From: Paulownia fortunei
Taxonomy: Eukaryota; Streptophyta; Magnoliopsida; Lamiales; Paulowniaceae
Assembly: GCA_019321725.1 (NCBI GenBank)
Contig: JAGSPU010000237.1
Coordinates: forward strand, 78,385-142,384
DNA: 64,000 bases
Reading direction: 5' to 3'
Shown: piece by piece, positions 36,595 through 50,300 of the stretch
Layout of the letters: the number at the start of each line of letters is the position of its first letter
Position numbering within the stretch: the stretch's first letter is position 1
Position numbers and translations under genes: made by a program
The notes under the pieces: model-generated
What the model saw: the letters and a program-made list of their open reading frames with translations, nothing else
The model's database searches: none
What the model was told of the DNA's origin: nothing

Positions 36595-38713
36595 ATGTCG
36601 GTGCTCAGCCGGCTCGGAGCGGCAGCGCGGCTTTCTTCTCGGCTGGGTCAGCCGGTGAGCCGAGCCTACGGATCAGCTGCCGCGGCTCAGCTCGACTACG
36701 ATTATTACTACTGTTGCGATGACGACGAGGAACCGCAGGGGAAGATGAACCGCATAGAAATGGAGGAATCGGAGGATGGGAAACGCTGGGGAGGGGTGTG
36801 CAGTGGGTGATCATGGGCGATCCAATGGTGAGGCGACATGTGTACGCCGAGCGGCTTGCGAAGCTTCTACACGTTCCTCATATCTCCATGGGATCTCTCG
36901 TTCGACAGGAGCTCAACCCTAATTCTCCTCTGTATAAAAAGGTTTACTTTCTTCCCATTCTTGACCTTGAAATTTGAAGAATGAATGTTCTAGGCCTTTT
37001 GCATATGTTCATTAATTAATTTTGTTGGACTTTATTTGGATTAATTTGCCACTTTTAACTATTTGTTTTCTTGAAAATCACAAAATGTAAGAATTGTTTG
37101 GTTTCAAAGGAGATATTAAATGAAGAAACTTGAAGCATTGGGTGTTATATAATAATATTGGCTCATGAATATTCTCTCTATAATGAATTGATAATGCCAT
37201 GCTATTTTCTTTGTGTTTCTTTTCATGAATATGTTGCAGTGATGATGGTAATTCTTTTTCTTTTTCTTTTTTTTTTTCAAAATGTTTCTATGTAGAAAAT
37301 GACATTGTTTAACTTCTGCTTGGTCGTAAATAGATTGCTAGCGCAGTGAGCACAGGGAAGTTAGTTCCGGAGGACGTAATATTTGGGCTTTTATCCAAGA
37401 GGCTGGAGGAAGGATATTGCAGAGGTGAAACTGGCTTTATTTTGGACGGAATTCCTCGAACAAGGATGCAAGCTGTTAGTGCTTTTTCCCTCTCTATCAC
37501 CCCTATTTTTTGATAGTTTACAGTGGTTTCCTGCTTAATTGCTGGTTTTAGTTAATTTTCATCTGAAGAGTTTCTGATGATCAAGAGTACTAAATGTTAG
37601 TGGAATTGAAGCATTTTTACGAATTTATCTCCAATGTTTTCTTTTTTTTTTTTTTTCCTTTTTTACTGACTCATGTAGTTGTAGCATTTGTGTCAAATTA
37701 CAGTCTTAATATTTGTAAATGTTGTGAGCAGCACGAATGCGTCAAGTATTCTGATTCAAAAGGCGAAAGATAAATAACATCTAGTTGTAGCGGAAACCCT
37801 TTTCTGAAATTTATCTTGTGTTGATTTGTAAATTGCGAGGGTTTTAAAAGCAAGTTTCTGATAATATATAATTCTTGTTTTGGTCCTTACAGGAGATACT
37901 GGACCAGATTGCTGATATAGACTTGGTGCTGAATCTCAAGTGCACAGAGGAGTCTGTGGTGAAGAAAACTTTAGGCGGTGGAATACATTCTCCTTCTCGA
38001 GAATTCCATTCCATGGCTACTTCAGGACTCAATCTCAGTTGTCAGCCACGGGAAGGTCATTGTCAATCTTCGAGTGTTGACTCAGATACCATCTGGAGGG
38101 AGAAACTTCGCATGTACGCAGAGCAGGTACCTCCATTTCTCTTAAATTGAACACTAACAACTACAGCTCTGGTAATAGATTTTTGTTATGGTTTTAATAC
38201 GGCGCAGCAAAAGAATTTCTGATTGATTGGTCACGATAAAAACTTTTTGTCATTTCAAATTTGTGCCAATGTTGTCAACAACTTGATAAAAAAAAAAAAA
38301 TCTTCTATGATATAGATTATGACTCTTTTAGCCTCTTGTTCTTATCAATTGTGCATGCAATGTGTTCTATGAATTTCTACTCAGAGGGAAGACCACAGTT
38401 GTGTATGTGCTATACAAACTGGTGTCATGCCTTGCAAATGTAACACTTGACTATTAATAGACTCCTGTAATATTTACTGCACACTGATCTCCATTTCTAA
38501 CTTAAAAGCACGCTAGCATACTAATGGAACCAGCTTTGTTTTCTTCAGATGAAGCCTCTAGAAGAATACTACAAGCAACAGAAGAAGCTTCTTGACTTCC
38601 AAGTGGCTGGTGCACCTGGAGACACCTGGCAAGGTCTTTTGGCTGCATTGCAGCTGCAACACATGAGTGCTGTCACTTCTGCTGCCAATTCATCACAGAA
38701 GTTGACTGCATAA
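36595..38713 (+). CDS. Adenylate-kinase-like protein, organellar, with degenerate P-loop
   Basis: Exons: 36595-36941, 37334-37474, 37893-38126 and 38549-38713, all GT-AG, about 295 residues. The first 40 residues are rich in Arg, Ser and Ala and lack acids (SVLSRLGAAARLSSRLGQPV), typical of a mitochondrial presequence. The fold then follows adenylate kinase: VQWVIMGDPMVRRHVYAERL at the P-loop place, HISMGSLVRQEL (NMP-binding helix), GFILDGIPRTRMQAEILDQI (Walker-B-like strand and conserved Arg), DLVLNLKC, and a C-terminal WREKLRMYAEQMKPLEEYY. The canonical GxPGxGKGT loop is lost, including its Lys, so phosphotransfer is doubtful. It resembles the plant group annotated as probable adenylate kinase 7, mitochondrial (from memory At3g01820). 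A frame break lies at 36795-36800 just before the P-loop: a surplus TG (or one missing base) turns GGVQWV into GGVCSG-stop. Confidence 0.88.
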
Positions 38714-39547
38714 TTTTGCCCTACCTAATTTCTGTTTCTGTTTCTGTTTGTTTTCATTCTGGTGTGGTGGTAAACACAAGACACGGTCGCCATGTGGTAA
38801 GAGTATCTTGGATTTTTTTGTAGCAAGTATATCCAATTTTGTAATAGATATGAAAGGATAATCTTTTTTCTTTGTGTGTTCCGGTATATTATGGCTGAAA
38901 TTGAGTGTAAACTTTACGAGGCATTATACATATCAATAACTCTCTGTCTGACTCTGTGTTATTGTTAGCCAAGCTGAGAGGTTTTATTGTTAGTTGCCCG
39001 CCCCTCTTCTCTTGCACCTAGCAAGAAGAAATTCGGCACTAGTCCACCGAACAAATAAACTTTTCTGCATACAGATGCAAAACTAGGGGAAATTCTAATT
39101 GAGATTGGTTAGTTTGAATTCAATCCATTACAACATAAGTTGATTTACACACTTAAATCTTACAATTGGATACAAAGTCACAAATCATAAAGTAAAATTA
39201 TATTTAACATATGATTTGATTGACTTGGTCAAATCAGGTTTGAATTGGATTTTTCGAGCTAGGTGGATTTATCATGCAGGAGGAAAAGAATTGAGTGGTG
39301 GTAGGAGCTTCGCATTGAATTTGCAACTATCAAGATAAGAAACTTTTTATTTACACATCAAAACTAGAAAAAGCAACTCAAAGAAGATCATTTGAACATC
39401 GACAACAGCTCTAAGATCTACACATTTTATAGCTAATAATGCATTGGTGTCAACATCTGACACCATTTTCTTTTGTTAGTAACTGTGCATCTGACACTGA
39501 AAAAGGAGTTCATAAAAGTCAGATTGCAACATATTTTTGTTACATTA
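38714..39547. other. Tail-to-tail intergenic region
   Basis: 3' UTRs of the adenylate-kinase-like gene (+) and the NT-C2 gene (-) meet here. No other feature is seen. Confidence 0.55.
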
Positions 39548-42500
39548 CTATTCATCCATACTTCCTGAAGGAGCTGATACCTCAACAGTATTTCGACTTT
39601 CATTCTCTTTTGATATCCAACCAGGCTTTACTGAAGAAGGTGATGACTGGAAGCTGTCAAGGATGATGGATTTCAGAGGTGAATCCAGTTCATCAAGTTC
39701 ATCATCACTTGTCTGTGATTTCTTCAGTACTGATGATGCACTACGTGTCAGCTTAGAATGACTGCCAATTCTCCTAAGATACTAGCAACTGAAGCAGCTG
39801 ATGGTGTCGGATATACGATAGGTGCTGCTGCGGCACATGGGAAGTTCATGATAGAATCTTCTTCGGAATCGAAAGGATCCTATGACAGCAGCGCAGGTTA
39901 CAGTTGATTAATGGAAAATTATTTTGTTAGCATCATTAATACTCACTACAGAGTTTCATGCATCAGTTCCAATATGACAAAGCAAATAAAGTAAAGGAAA
40001 AGGTAAAAAAAAAATGGAAGAAAGAAAATGAAGACTCCTTGCACAAGGACAAACCTCTGAATTTAAGGCTTCAAGTACAACTCCAGGAATTGGGTCAGGG
40101 CAAAACTCATCCGGGATGAAAGAGTTAAGAATCCTTCTTATCAGTGGTGGACCAAATGAAGGACACACCTGGGACCAAAAAAGGAAAAAATCTCAATGAG
40201 CAAGGGCATGATATTAGTACTGCAACTTAATCTGAAACAGAGCTTAGAGGCTCTGGCTGAACCTCTTTTCTAATAGTTCGACTTAATAGCATATCCTTTG
40301 GAAGCATCATAAGATCACTCAGTGTGTTAAGGAGATGGAAAGATTTTGATGATGTATCACGTGATCTTCGCTCATCATCACTTTCTGAGTTATTCTCATT
40401 TTCAAGCAAATCATCATCATCATCATCATCAATACCGAAAAGATCCGTAAGCCATCTGGACCAATTACCGATCTGTCATATTTAACACATGGCATAAATA
40501 GATTTCAATGCTAATACCAGTTTAGGTTCACAGAAAGAAGGCTATTTCGTACACATAACTAAAAGAAAAGATGAGATTCCCTTGTAACATGCGTCAAAGA
40601 AAATGACAAGCGTGTAAAATGTTCGTTACATATATAGAGTTCCCTAAAAGCAAGACATAATTTAGTAGCAACGCTCACAGCATTTTTCAGTTGTGCACCA
40701 GCACCAAAGCTAGCTTTCCCTGCTGGAATGGGAAGAACCTCAGCATCGCTAATGGGATCCGCTACAGGATCTGTTGGAATTTCATCACCCGATTCTCGAA
40801 GGATGGCATTAAACATAGCCACATCTAGTCGAGCAATCAATTGCTTCATTATCTAGTTATCAAAAGAGTATGTCATAATCTATGTAAAAAGCAGCTTTTG
40901 CAGACTATAAAATCTAGTCAAGTAATAATTGCTCCATCACATAGTTATCAAAATAGATTGTTATTAGATCAATCAGTGTAAAAAGCAGGTTTTGCATATT
41001 TAAAGAATCCTTTAAATATCAGGCAGCCTAATCAAGCTTATCTCGATTTTGGGTGTTCTATCACAACTTCAGGCAGAAAAGAAAATAGGATATGATCTAG
41101 CCTGAAGTTTTAAAGGGAATAGCACACTCAATGATTGACAGACAGAGCATGAATGGAGTCAATTTGTATCTTTTCCCTGACAGAATCTAGGATAAAAAGG
41201 GTCTCATTAAAGAATAAACAACTCAGAAGTTACACAGCTCTGTCGTCACATGATTTCCATGAGAACTATTTCATATTTTCTGCAAAGTTCTATGTCATGA
41301 ATAGCATCTAGACTGTTTCATGTGATACGTAGCTCATTTATACAATCAAGGGATCAATATAACACCCTTTAACTTTTTTCATGGAAGGATAATGGTGTGG
41401 AGAAGTACCAGTTTGGAGAGCACAGGTAAACAGCCACAATTGTGTCGTCCAGCTCGAACGGACATATCCTTTCACATGCATCCCTGAAAGCCTTTTTCCA
41501 GAGTTCCAGAGAAAAGCTCCCCTGCTCTTGGTCAATTGAACTCGATGTCCTTCTGTATAACTTGCTGGAGTAAGAATCCATACTTCTACGAATTGCTTTG
41601 GCGCACCAGACTGCATATGTGGAGTAAATGTCTGGAGGAAAAACACAAGAAAGCAACTTAGCTAAGTGACTGGTTTCATTCAGGCCAGAGCCAATAAATT
41701 CACACACATACTCTAGTTATTGTCAACCCAAACACCTTTATTAGGATATTGTCAACATGTTGGCTTGGTTGACATCTCATTACTTCATAAAGAATGTGGA
41801 GAAGCACTCAAAAGAGTGAGAGAGTAAATACCTGCCACCACAGAGACTCGATGATTCGGGAAAATATCCATGATTCAACCTTTTCCAGTGCAGCTGCAAA
41901 AGTTAGAGGGTTCTCCCAGTCACCAAGACAGTCCTCAAGAGCACCTCTTGTACTCTTACTGGGGAAGGACTCCCATTTAAGTGGTGATGATTTCTTCTTT
42001 CCCTTTTTGTCACCCACTTTTCCAATGTCATGTCCAACAGAAACAGGCAACTGATTGTCCCCAAAGGACTTGTTCACAATCACTCTTAGTACTATGGTAT
42101 TTGACAGCCAGAAAGTTAATCTGTATCAAACAGAAGGCAATATTAGTAACACGAGACAAAATAAAGCAATGATCCAAAAATAGAAGGACGAGAAAAGGAA
42201 AAAAGTGATGAATTTGAGTCTCTGCTCGATAGATTCAGATGCTAGGGAGAACAACTCAATTAAGCAGGCCAGGAAACATGTTTACCAGTTGATCACTTAA
42301 GATCAATTGCCAATATCATGTCTGAATGCATTTGGAAGCAGAAGGGTGTGAGTTAGCTCGGAAAAACCAGTTTGAGATCGAATAACTGCTAGATTTCCAG
42401 GATGAAAAAATAATGCATTTTTTGCAACCTTTCAATGCTACTTGCCCAAATACAGGTAAAACAGTGACAAAGAAAATGAAAAACTATGAAGATAGAACAA

Positions 42501-44733
42501 GTGCTGCTGCTACCCCGGCAGAGTCCTTACAGTTAAAGTAATCAAATCAAACTCAATGACAAGCATACCTAGGAACATCGTTACCACATGCTTTTGCAAC
42601 TAAAATTAACCCAGACACAACACTTTTAGCTGCAGTCCCTCTCCCCGGTTTAGAGTTCTGTTTGTTGGCATGAAAATAGAGCCTCGAGAGGCGTCGAGCT
42701 GGAGCATGGACTTTTGTCATGGAACTTCCATGTTCTGCAACCACAGAGTAAAGGCTGACCTCATAGCAGCTGCTTCCATCAACTCTACCTCCAGAATTTT
42801 TATTCTATGTTCTAAACGCTGGATTCGACTATCGGAAAGAAATTTTCTTGTTTCCTTTGTGTTTGCCTTAGCATCTTTGCGCTCACTGCTTATCGAGCCT
42901 CTTGCAGTGTCTGTCACAAAAAAATGATTGCTTCTTGTTGATCCATTGCTTCTGCTTGACTCCAACGATGATCGCACTGACTTCCCATGCTTTGAGCTAT
43001 CAATAGTTGAAAAACTACTCTGAACTGCAAAACTTTCCTTCGTAGAAGAAAGCAGACCATTTTCCAATATGACTTGCTTCTGGACATCAACTTGAGAGAA
43101 GTCCCCTAACGGCTCACCTTCAAATTTTTGTCCTTCCTCTTCCACGATTCTTCTTTCTTCTGCATGCTTTTTATGTTTTTCTCTGATCTCATCATTTGTG
43201 AAACCATTTAGAGGAGAGTTAGTTCTTCCTGCCAAAATCAGATCCTCTGAACCAGTAGATGAAGCATTCTTGTCATCCTGCCTGTGGCTAAAACCAGAAT
43301 CTAAATGTTTATCTGTCTGGGGATCTAACTCTGCAATTGATTCTTTGGCAGTAGGACTGTTGAGTATGCCTTCCTCAGAGCTAAGCTGAACTTTCAAATC
43401 CCTCCGACCATCCACAACATTTTCCTGAATGCCCTCTGCTTCTTTTTCGGGCTCATTACTTTTTATGTTGGAGTTCTGCTGTTTCTCTGTTTCTGCCAAT
43501 GCAGATGACTGAAAACTTTGAGAAGTAATTCTTTTTGAGATCCATGCAATATCAGAAGATAAATCCATTGATGAGGAACGGGATGAATTCCCTGCTGAAT
43601 TCCCATGGGATTTAGTGGTTTGCACCTCATCTGGTTTGGCAACAAATTGATCTGGTACATGGTCAACTTTTGCCTCTCCGGCACTACCATTCACAGCAAC
43701 TGTCTCATTCTGCAATTAATTGCCATCTTCCAATCAAATCATCATCTACTGCATTACAAGAACTAGCGAACAACACAAGTATTACCGTGTTCAAGCACAT
43801 CATGCATATACCAGCAACAGGTGTTCAAGGGGTACTTCAAGTGATATGCTAGTGAATTTGCATCTTTTACATTTAGACTACAGGCTACCGAGACTTTATT
43901 CAGAAGCATAAAATTTTCAAACCTCTGAACAGAAATGACCCTAATAGAGGTGTCACTGCAACAGTAATTGTACAACTAGCAGATAAAAAGAAAATTAATA
44001 CAAGCCCTGTACCTCTTTATTTTGAGGTGATGAACTGTCATTTGAGTCAGCTGCTGAAGAAGTGACAGCCAGCGATGAGTGTGAGGAAACATCATCATCT
44101 GTAGTGAATGAGGCAACTTCAGCTTCTTCTGCATATTCTTCACTCATCAATGCCGAAACAGATTCCGCATGATTCCTGTCCATTGAAGCTTCTCTCATCA
44201 AGCTGTCCCTTGAGGAGGAGCTTGTGTGACTCCTCTCAGCAGGCTGGATTTTAAGGAAGAGAAGTGGTTGTACAGTGTTCCTGTAAGTCCTCTTGCAGTT
44301 AATGGGAGCACTAATGCTCAAATTTTTTAACAATGCCACAATCTGCCAAGTCCAGAACAGCAGTTCCTAGCAGCTGACCTTTCACTGTCTTGTCTCGTCG
44401 TGGTTCATAAAGATTAAACTCGATGCAGTTCTTCTGAAAAGTGTCTCCATCCCCACCTTTGATAGACACTTCCCGCGTTAGTGTCAGCGGAAGCCTAAAA
44501 GATTCATTGAATTCAATTTTTCCATCACCAACACCAGACCCAGACCCAAGTGAAGGCACAACTTGGTTGGTTAACCCAGAAGTCCTATCGCCATGCTCCC
44601 ATTGAATCAGAACAGCACGAAGTGTTCTCAGCGACTGAGACGGGGGCCAGGGATTGATCTCCTGGATATGAATAATGTAGTCAAGCTGAACCGAAGGGCT
44701 TTTCCTGGTTTTGGTCCTCAGACCTAGAACCAT
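39548..44733 (-). CDS. NT-C2 (EEIG1/EHBP1 N-terminal) domain protein, gar2-like family
   Basis: Exons on the minus strand: 44733-44013, 43709-42569, 42120-41832, 41631-41409, 40852-40679, 40472-40263, 40168-40055, 39879-39548, about 1,070 residues. The N-terminus MVLGLRTKTRKSPSVQLDY with the block ending LLGTAVLDLADCGIVK is a C2-like NT-C2 domain, a membrane or cytoskeleton adaptor module. The middle is a low-complexity Ser/Glu-rich linker with a short coiled coil (IQRLEHRIKILEVELMEAAA). The C-terminal half (APARRLSRLY, LTFWLSNTIVLR, ESLWWQTFTPHMQ, ARLDVAMFNAILRES, WLTDLFGIDDDD) resembles the dilute-like region of the plant gar2-related proteins At2g42320/At3g57780. Function is not established. 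Five apparent single-base breaks: near 44325 (surplus A), 42763, 41597, 41452 and 39773 (missing bases). The ATG at 44733 is preferred over an in-frame ATG six bases upstream by the family start. Confidence 0.82.
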
Positions 44734-47361
44734 TGTCACATCAAAACAGGTATTCGCCTGCCCTCAAGGCAAAAATGTGCCTAAATGAATTACATCACAA
44801 GGACTCGTTAAGAACATGCGATATAAAGCATGAAGACATAAGCATAAACTATAAATGTGAATCAGAAATTTTGACTAGAAACACTCACTGCTTAGATATA
44901 AATGTGACCGTATAAAAGGCATCTTTTCTGTGAAAGATATACTATTCGGTGCTAACGATTAAATAAGTCAGTTCAGGGACCGGAAAACCATAAATGTCCC
45001 ACCATTGTTGTTAGCACATCCACCTTACTATGCAGTCAAAAGCGATTCCATATTCACACACTCAGTCTCAAACACGTGTAATAAACCGCTTAAAGACTTC
45101 TTTAACATACAGGAACCAAAGAGCACACTAAAACATAAAAAAAAAAAAAAAAAAACATAAAAAAAAAAAAAAAAAAAAAGAAATGAAATCAAGCTACAAA
45201 TACTTACTCACAGAGGTGCTCGGTTGAGGCATAAACTCTACTAAAGAATTTCAAAAATATCCAAAATCGCAAAAAAATTGTAAAAAACAAACACACACAC
45301 AGAGGACCAAAAAAAAAAACACAAAAAAGAGCTTATTGCAAGATCATTACACAAACTAGATCCAAACACAACCGACATAATCAGCTTAACATCATTGAAT
45401 TACCAGCTCAAATTATCACATACCAAAGCTATATCACAATGCAGCAGCACCTAAACATATATATACTCCAATGTATATGCATTATTTACAGAACATAATC
45501 AAGTTAAAGATCAATGCAATATTTACCAAAAAGAAAAAAAAAAAAAAGAGAAAAGAAAAGGATAAAAAAGCACTTACAGAGCATGAAGTGTGGAATATTA
45601 GACGAATGCGTGGAAGATGGAGCAGAAACGGTGCGTTTTGTAACTGATGGTCTGCCTACTCATATAAACATGAGAGAGAGAGAGAGAGAGAGAGATGTAT
45701 GTGAGTGTTGTGAGGCTGTGAGTGAAGTGAACAAAAAAAGCTTAAGATGAGAATGATAATAAATTACTCTTTTATTTTTATTTTTGCAACCTATTTAAGA
45801 TATTAGTAACAAAGAATTATTACTATGAATTTTCTTGAATAATAAATATATTTTCAAATAATTTTGCAATGTGTAGGCAGGAATTAATTAATTAATTTGG
45901 TAATCGTTTCGTTGGCCCAACAGACTAATTACAAAAAGACGTGCCAATTTAATTTGTTGTAACGGGGCATTTAGCGTTTGTCTGAAAAGAAAATAATAAT
46001 AATAATAATAATAATTAAGAATATTTAGGTGTGAGAGTGTGGGGTAGGGAGTGGAAACCAAAACCATAGAAAATTCGGAAGACAACAGAAACCAAAGCAA
46101 GTACATAAACATAATGTGGTTGTGGATTTAATAAAATCAATTCAATAGTAAATAGTAATGGTGTGTTGGGTGGGCGGTGGACTTTGGACTTGGGTGTTTC
46201 CCCACATATATATTTTTCCAATTTATTAACCATTTTTTGCCTGCTCTCTCATTCTGAATTTAGTGTGTTAACTGAGGACCTTATGCTATAACCTAATAAG
46301 AAAAACCAAAAAAATGTGAGCCAATCAAATTTCATTTATAAGTTCATAAGTTTGGATTAATTAGATCTCACTTTTTATTTTTATTTTTATTTTCTCTAGG
46401 GTTGTGAAAAAACTTGTGATTCTTTAATTTATATCCTAAAATGCAGTAGAAGCAATGTTACAAGTGGGTTCCATGTAAGGTAAAGGTGGTGGATAGAATA
46501 AATAGCAGAGAAATATATTTGGCTTTGGAGCTATTATTCTATACTTCAATATGGTATAAATAACATTTATTGATTGAGGAGCTAAAATGTCCATAGCCCA
46601 CCCATTGTTTTTATGCATTCAACATCTTACCAGCAAGTAGGTTGACATGTCCCCCTCAAGATGATTGATCAACCAAAAATAGCCATTCCTATTCTTGATC
46701 CACCTAACTTTTTTTCTGAAATGTATAAATGGTAAGTTCCAAGGTCACGTCTCACAACAAACTCAAATCAACACAAGCAGAAGAATATATGTGTCTTCCT
46801 TTTGTGCTTCTAAGCTAAATACCTAACGCATTCTAATCTGCTGCCACCTGAACATGGGACATGCTTTAACTAACATATCATCATCTAATATACCACAACA
46901 CCAGTATGTTTCGCCTAAATTATACAAAACAACTCTTAAGGTGCAAATACATAAAGACTTCATCAATCTCCATCCCCCATTCATACAAATACTCATTGCT
47001 CAACTATCTGAATTCCTCACATCAACCTACTGACTGCCATTGCCACACTACTCAACTGGTTCCAAGTATAACTTTGTAAATCAAACTGTAGAATGGATCT
47101 TCACTACCAGTTTGTGTCGAGATAATAACATCTCATATCTCTTCTCTGTAACTTACACCTATTCTCTAAGTCAATCAAGGAATCAAGAGTGTAAAACGAC
47201 ATTTACAAATTACTCAGTTACAAATAAAACAAGAATAGCTAGGTCGAGAGCTCAGGCACATTCATGTTTACTGAGCCACCATGAAGATACGGGTCCTCAT
47301 CAGGATGGATGCTAAGTATTCCCACAAAAAGAAAGGGTGTTGCTCAGAAAGGTTGATTATC
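44734..47361. other. Intergenic: NT-C2 gene promoter/leader and RLK 3' flank
   Basis: Long A-runs at 45138-45179, a GA run at 45671-45694 and an AAT run at 45989-46013. The stretch 44734-45700 probably holds the NT-C2 gene's 5' UTR, perhaps with an intron. The stretch 46700-47361 is probably the RLK 3' UTR. I recognise no additional gene. Confidence 0.5.
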
Positions 47362-50300
47362 TCAACCGAAGCTCTGACGAGACGTGGTATCTGATTTCTG
47401 TTCTGCATCTGCTGTAGCCTGGACTTGAGCTGCGTATTGCAAGTTCCAGAGGACATCCTCAAATGAGGGCCGGCTTGAGGATTCAGGATATACATTTGTT
47501 TGTGATGGAATCACAATTGACAAGGATTCCTGTGAGCTGGTGGTTAACACAATTGGATCCACTATCTTTCGCCGACCATCTTGGCTGCTAAAGGATGTCT
47601 GCCAATTGGAAGAATTATCACTATAATAATCAATAATTCTTTACTTGTTGGAGCAACGGATGGACATTGCAATTGCAGTAACATATATACCATTTCATTT
47701 AGTAGAAACGCTTCTCCTCTTCCACTTACAATAGGACCTACAAGGGATTCAAGCAATACAAACCCAAAGTTGTAAACATCATCCTGCAACTTCTCCACGT
47801 GCCTGCAACAAAATATGTTTATGAATAAACTACAAAGTAGCTGGTGGAGAAAGATTTAGCTCCAAAAAGAAGTTTCTTTTTACCCTGATTTAGCTGCATC
47901 TCCCTTCGCCTACAAAAGAGATATAACATGGGTTAGACATAGCTCTTACAAGCATAATAAGGTCTAAATACTGAAGCAACCATACTTCAGATTTTTCAGT
48001 TTCATCTGCAATGATGGACATCCCATAGTCACTAAGTTTTGCAATCCCATGCTCATCAAGCAGTATATTATTTGTCTTCAGTCGATTGCTAAAAGAAGGG
48101 GGAATCACCCCAGTATGCAGAAAATGGACAGCCTTCGCTACACCAATTAAAACAGCCAATCTGTCTGACCACTTCAGAACCTTCTCCAGACAGGTCTCTG
48201 TACAAGAACATATAGTTCAATTCAAGCTCAATAGAACCAATTGATAAATAATTATTCACAAAAAAGAGGACAGATCCACAGGTCCACAAAGATTTTGAGT
48301 AATCACATAATGGAACAGCAACGGCTTATACATAATATCACTTTTCAGCAAAAATAACGTTAAGTTGCACTCTGTTCCCATACATGACATTTCTACTCAC
48401 AGAACTCATAAAACCTACTGTGTAAAGTTATTTCTTATCTTTTGCAAAGATGAGCTAAATTTCTGGAACCTATTTCATCTAGCAAACAGTCATATCATCA
48501 CTGGGTCAAGAATCAATTCAAACATATATTCCGTTTTCAACTTGATAGGCATTGATGTTCTGGTTTTGGAAAGAACCTCCATCTAGACATGGATTAAGGA
48601 TACCCCCAAAATTAAACTTCTTTGGTAATTCTAGTACCTGAAAGATGAGAGCGGAAGTTTCCATTAGGAACAAATTCTTGCACAAGGAACAGTCTATGTA
48701 TAGTTGAGTCGTCTTGCATTCCGCCATCAATGCAATGACCCAGAAGGCCAACCAGGTGAGGGTGACGAAGCTTTGAAAGCAAATCCAGCCGCAGTCTGAG
48801 GTTCCTAATTGAGTACTTTCTAAATAGAGCCAAAGACCGTATAGCAACAATGGTACCATTCTCTAACCTTCCCTTGTAAACCTGAAGAAATGAACGCAGA
48901 ATTTTAAGAAAGGTAGTTGTTTTGTAGAATAATGATCCATATGTCCAAATATTAAGAGATTTCCAGTGATTGGTAATGTAGAATGCAGTTTTGATAGCAA
49001 TTATATGATCTTTAATTTTTTTCAACTTTTGCACCTTTAGTGATTGCCTTACGCCAAGCCCACTTTTCATCACTAGATGTTTTGCTTGTTTCCACCCTTG
49101 AATTAGAATCACGTTACTCCTAATGCAACACATCCATGCTAACATTCATATTGATGACAGTGGTTTGTGAAGCAAAAGTTAACTGCAGAAATGACTAGGC
49201 GGCTTGACAAGACAAATGATTTCCCACATCACATGCATGTGAAAACCAAAACTCTAAACATAGAAAAATAAGCCACATTCCATGAGCATAAGAATTTCTT
49301 CCCTTTCTCCCTTGATATTACACTATGTTGAGGCCATTTTCCAAAGTAGGAAAAACTATATTTCCACAGAATACGCGCTTGCTGTTCTCTCTATTGCTAC
49401 CCAATACATTATTTAGCAGCACTTACAACTAATGCTTCAAAATTAACGTCACCTATAGAAAGGGGCAGTGCAGAGACCATGATAGCATTTCTGACGTACC
49501 TTTCCAATAGAGCCCTCGCCCAAAAAAGTTGACTGATCAAAGTTTTTTGTGGCTTCTTCCAGTTCTTCTACAGAAAACACCCTATAGGGTGGAGCACTTT
49601 GATTCCCCAGTTTTGCGGCTTGAGAAATGATCCCTGATGCACAAAAAAAGTTTAAAAGGTAAATAACTCTGAAGGATTCATGATGAATTTCCTCGACCAA
49701 AATTGTTAAAATAATGCAACATCAATGGAAGAGGATAGATAGTCGGGACGCCTCCATAACCTTGTTAATATTTTCATCATTAAGTAAATACTTTCATTTG
49801 CTTAAAAAAGAGTTCACTCAGAAAACATAATGTATAAAACGGAACTTACTGGCATTTGCTAGTAGTTCTGATGATATCCCTGATGGTGCATCATCTTGCT
49901 TAACGTTAGGTGCAATATGCTGGATTAAGGTGTTCTGTGTGCGGTGTCTTTTACAGAAAAAGAGAAGACCAACTACCAAGAGGATTACAACAATAATGAC
50001 AATTCCCCAATCACACCAGCCAAAATGGTTATTTCCTTCACTGTAGATCGTCTTTTACCCTTATCATTGTCTTTGCAATATGCTTCAGGATGCTGATTTC
50101 TGGCATCAGTGGAGAAGCAATTCCCACCAATTTTAACTATTCTGTTATCTGCAGCAGTATCCAAGCAATTTGGAAGCTGACCTTTCAATCTGTTATCAGA
50201 AAGATCAACCAGACTAAGCGCATCCCCACACTTAAGATGCTCGGGAAGTGATCCGCTTAGAGTATTGGATGATAAATTCAAATAACTAATGTTTGGCAAA

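Noticed and set aside
42717..43715. 332-codon frame taken as a complete protein
   Set aside because: It is one exon of the NT-C2 gene; its apparent stop follows a one-base break near 42763.
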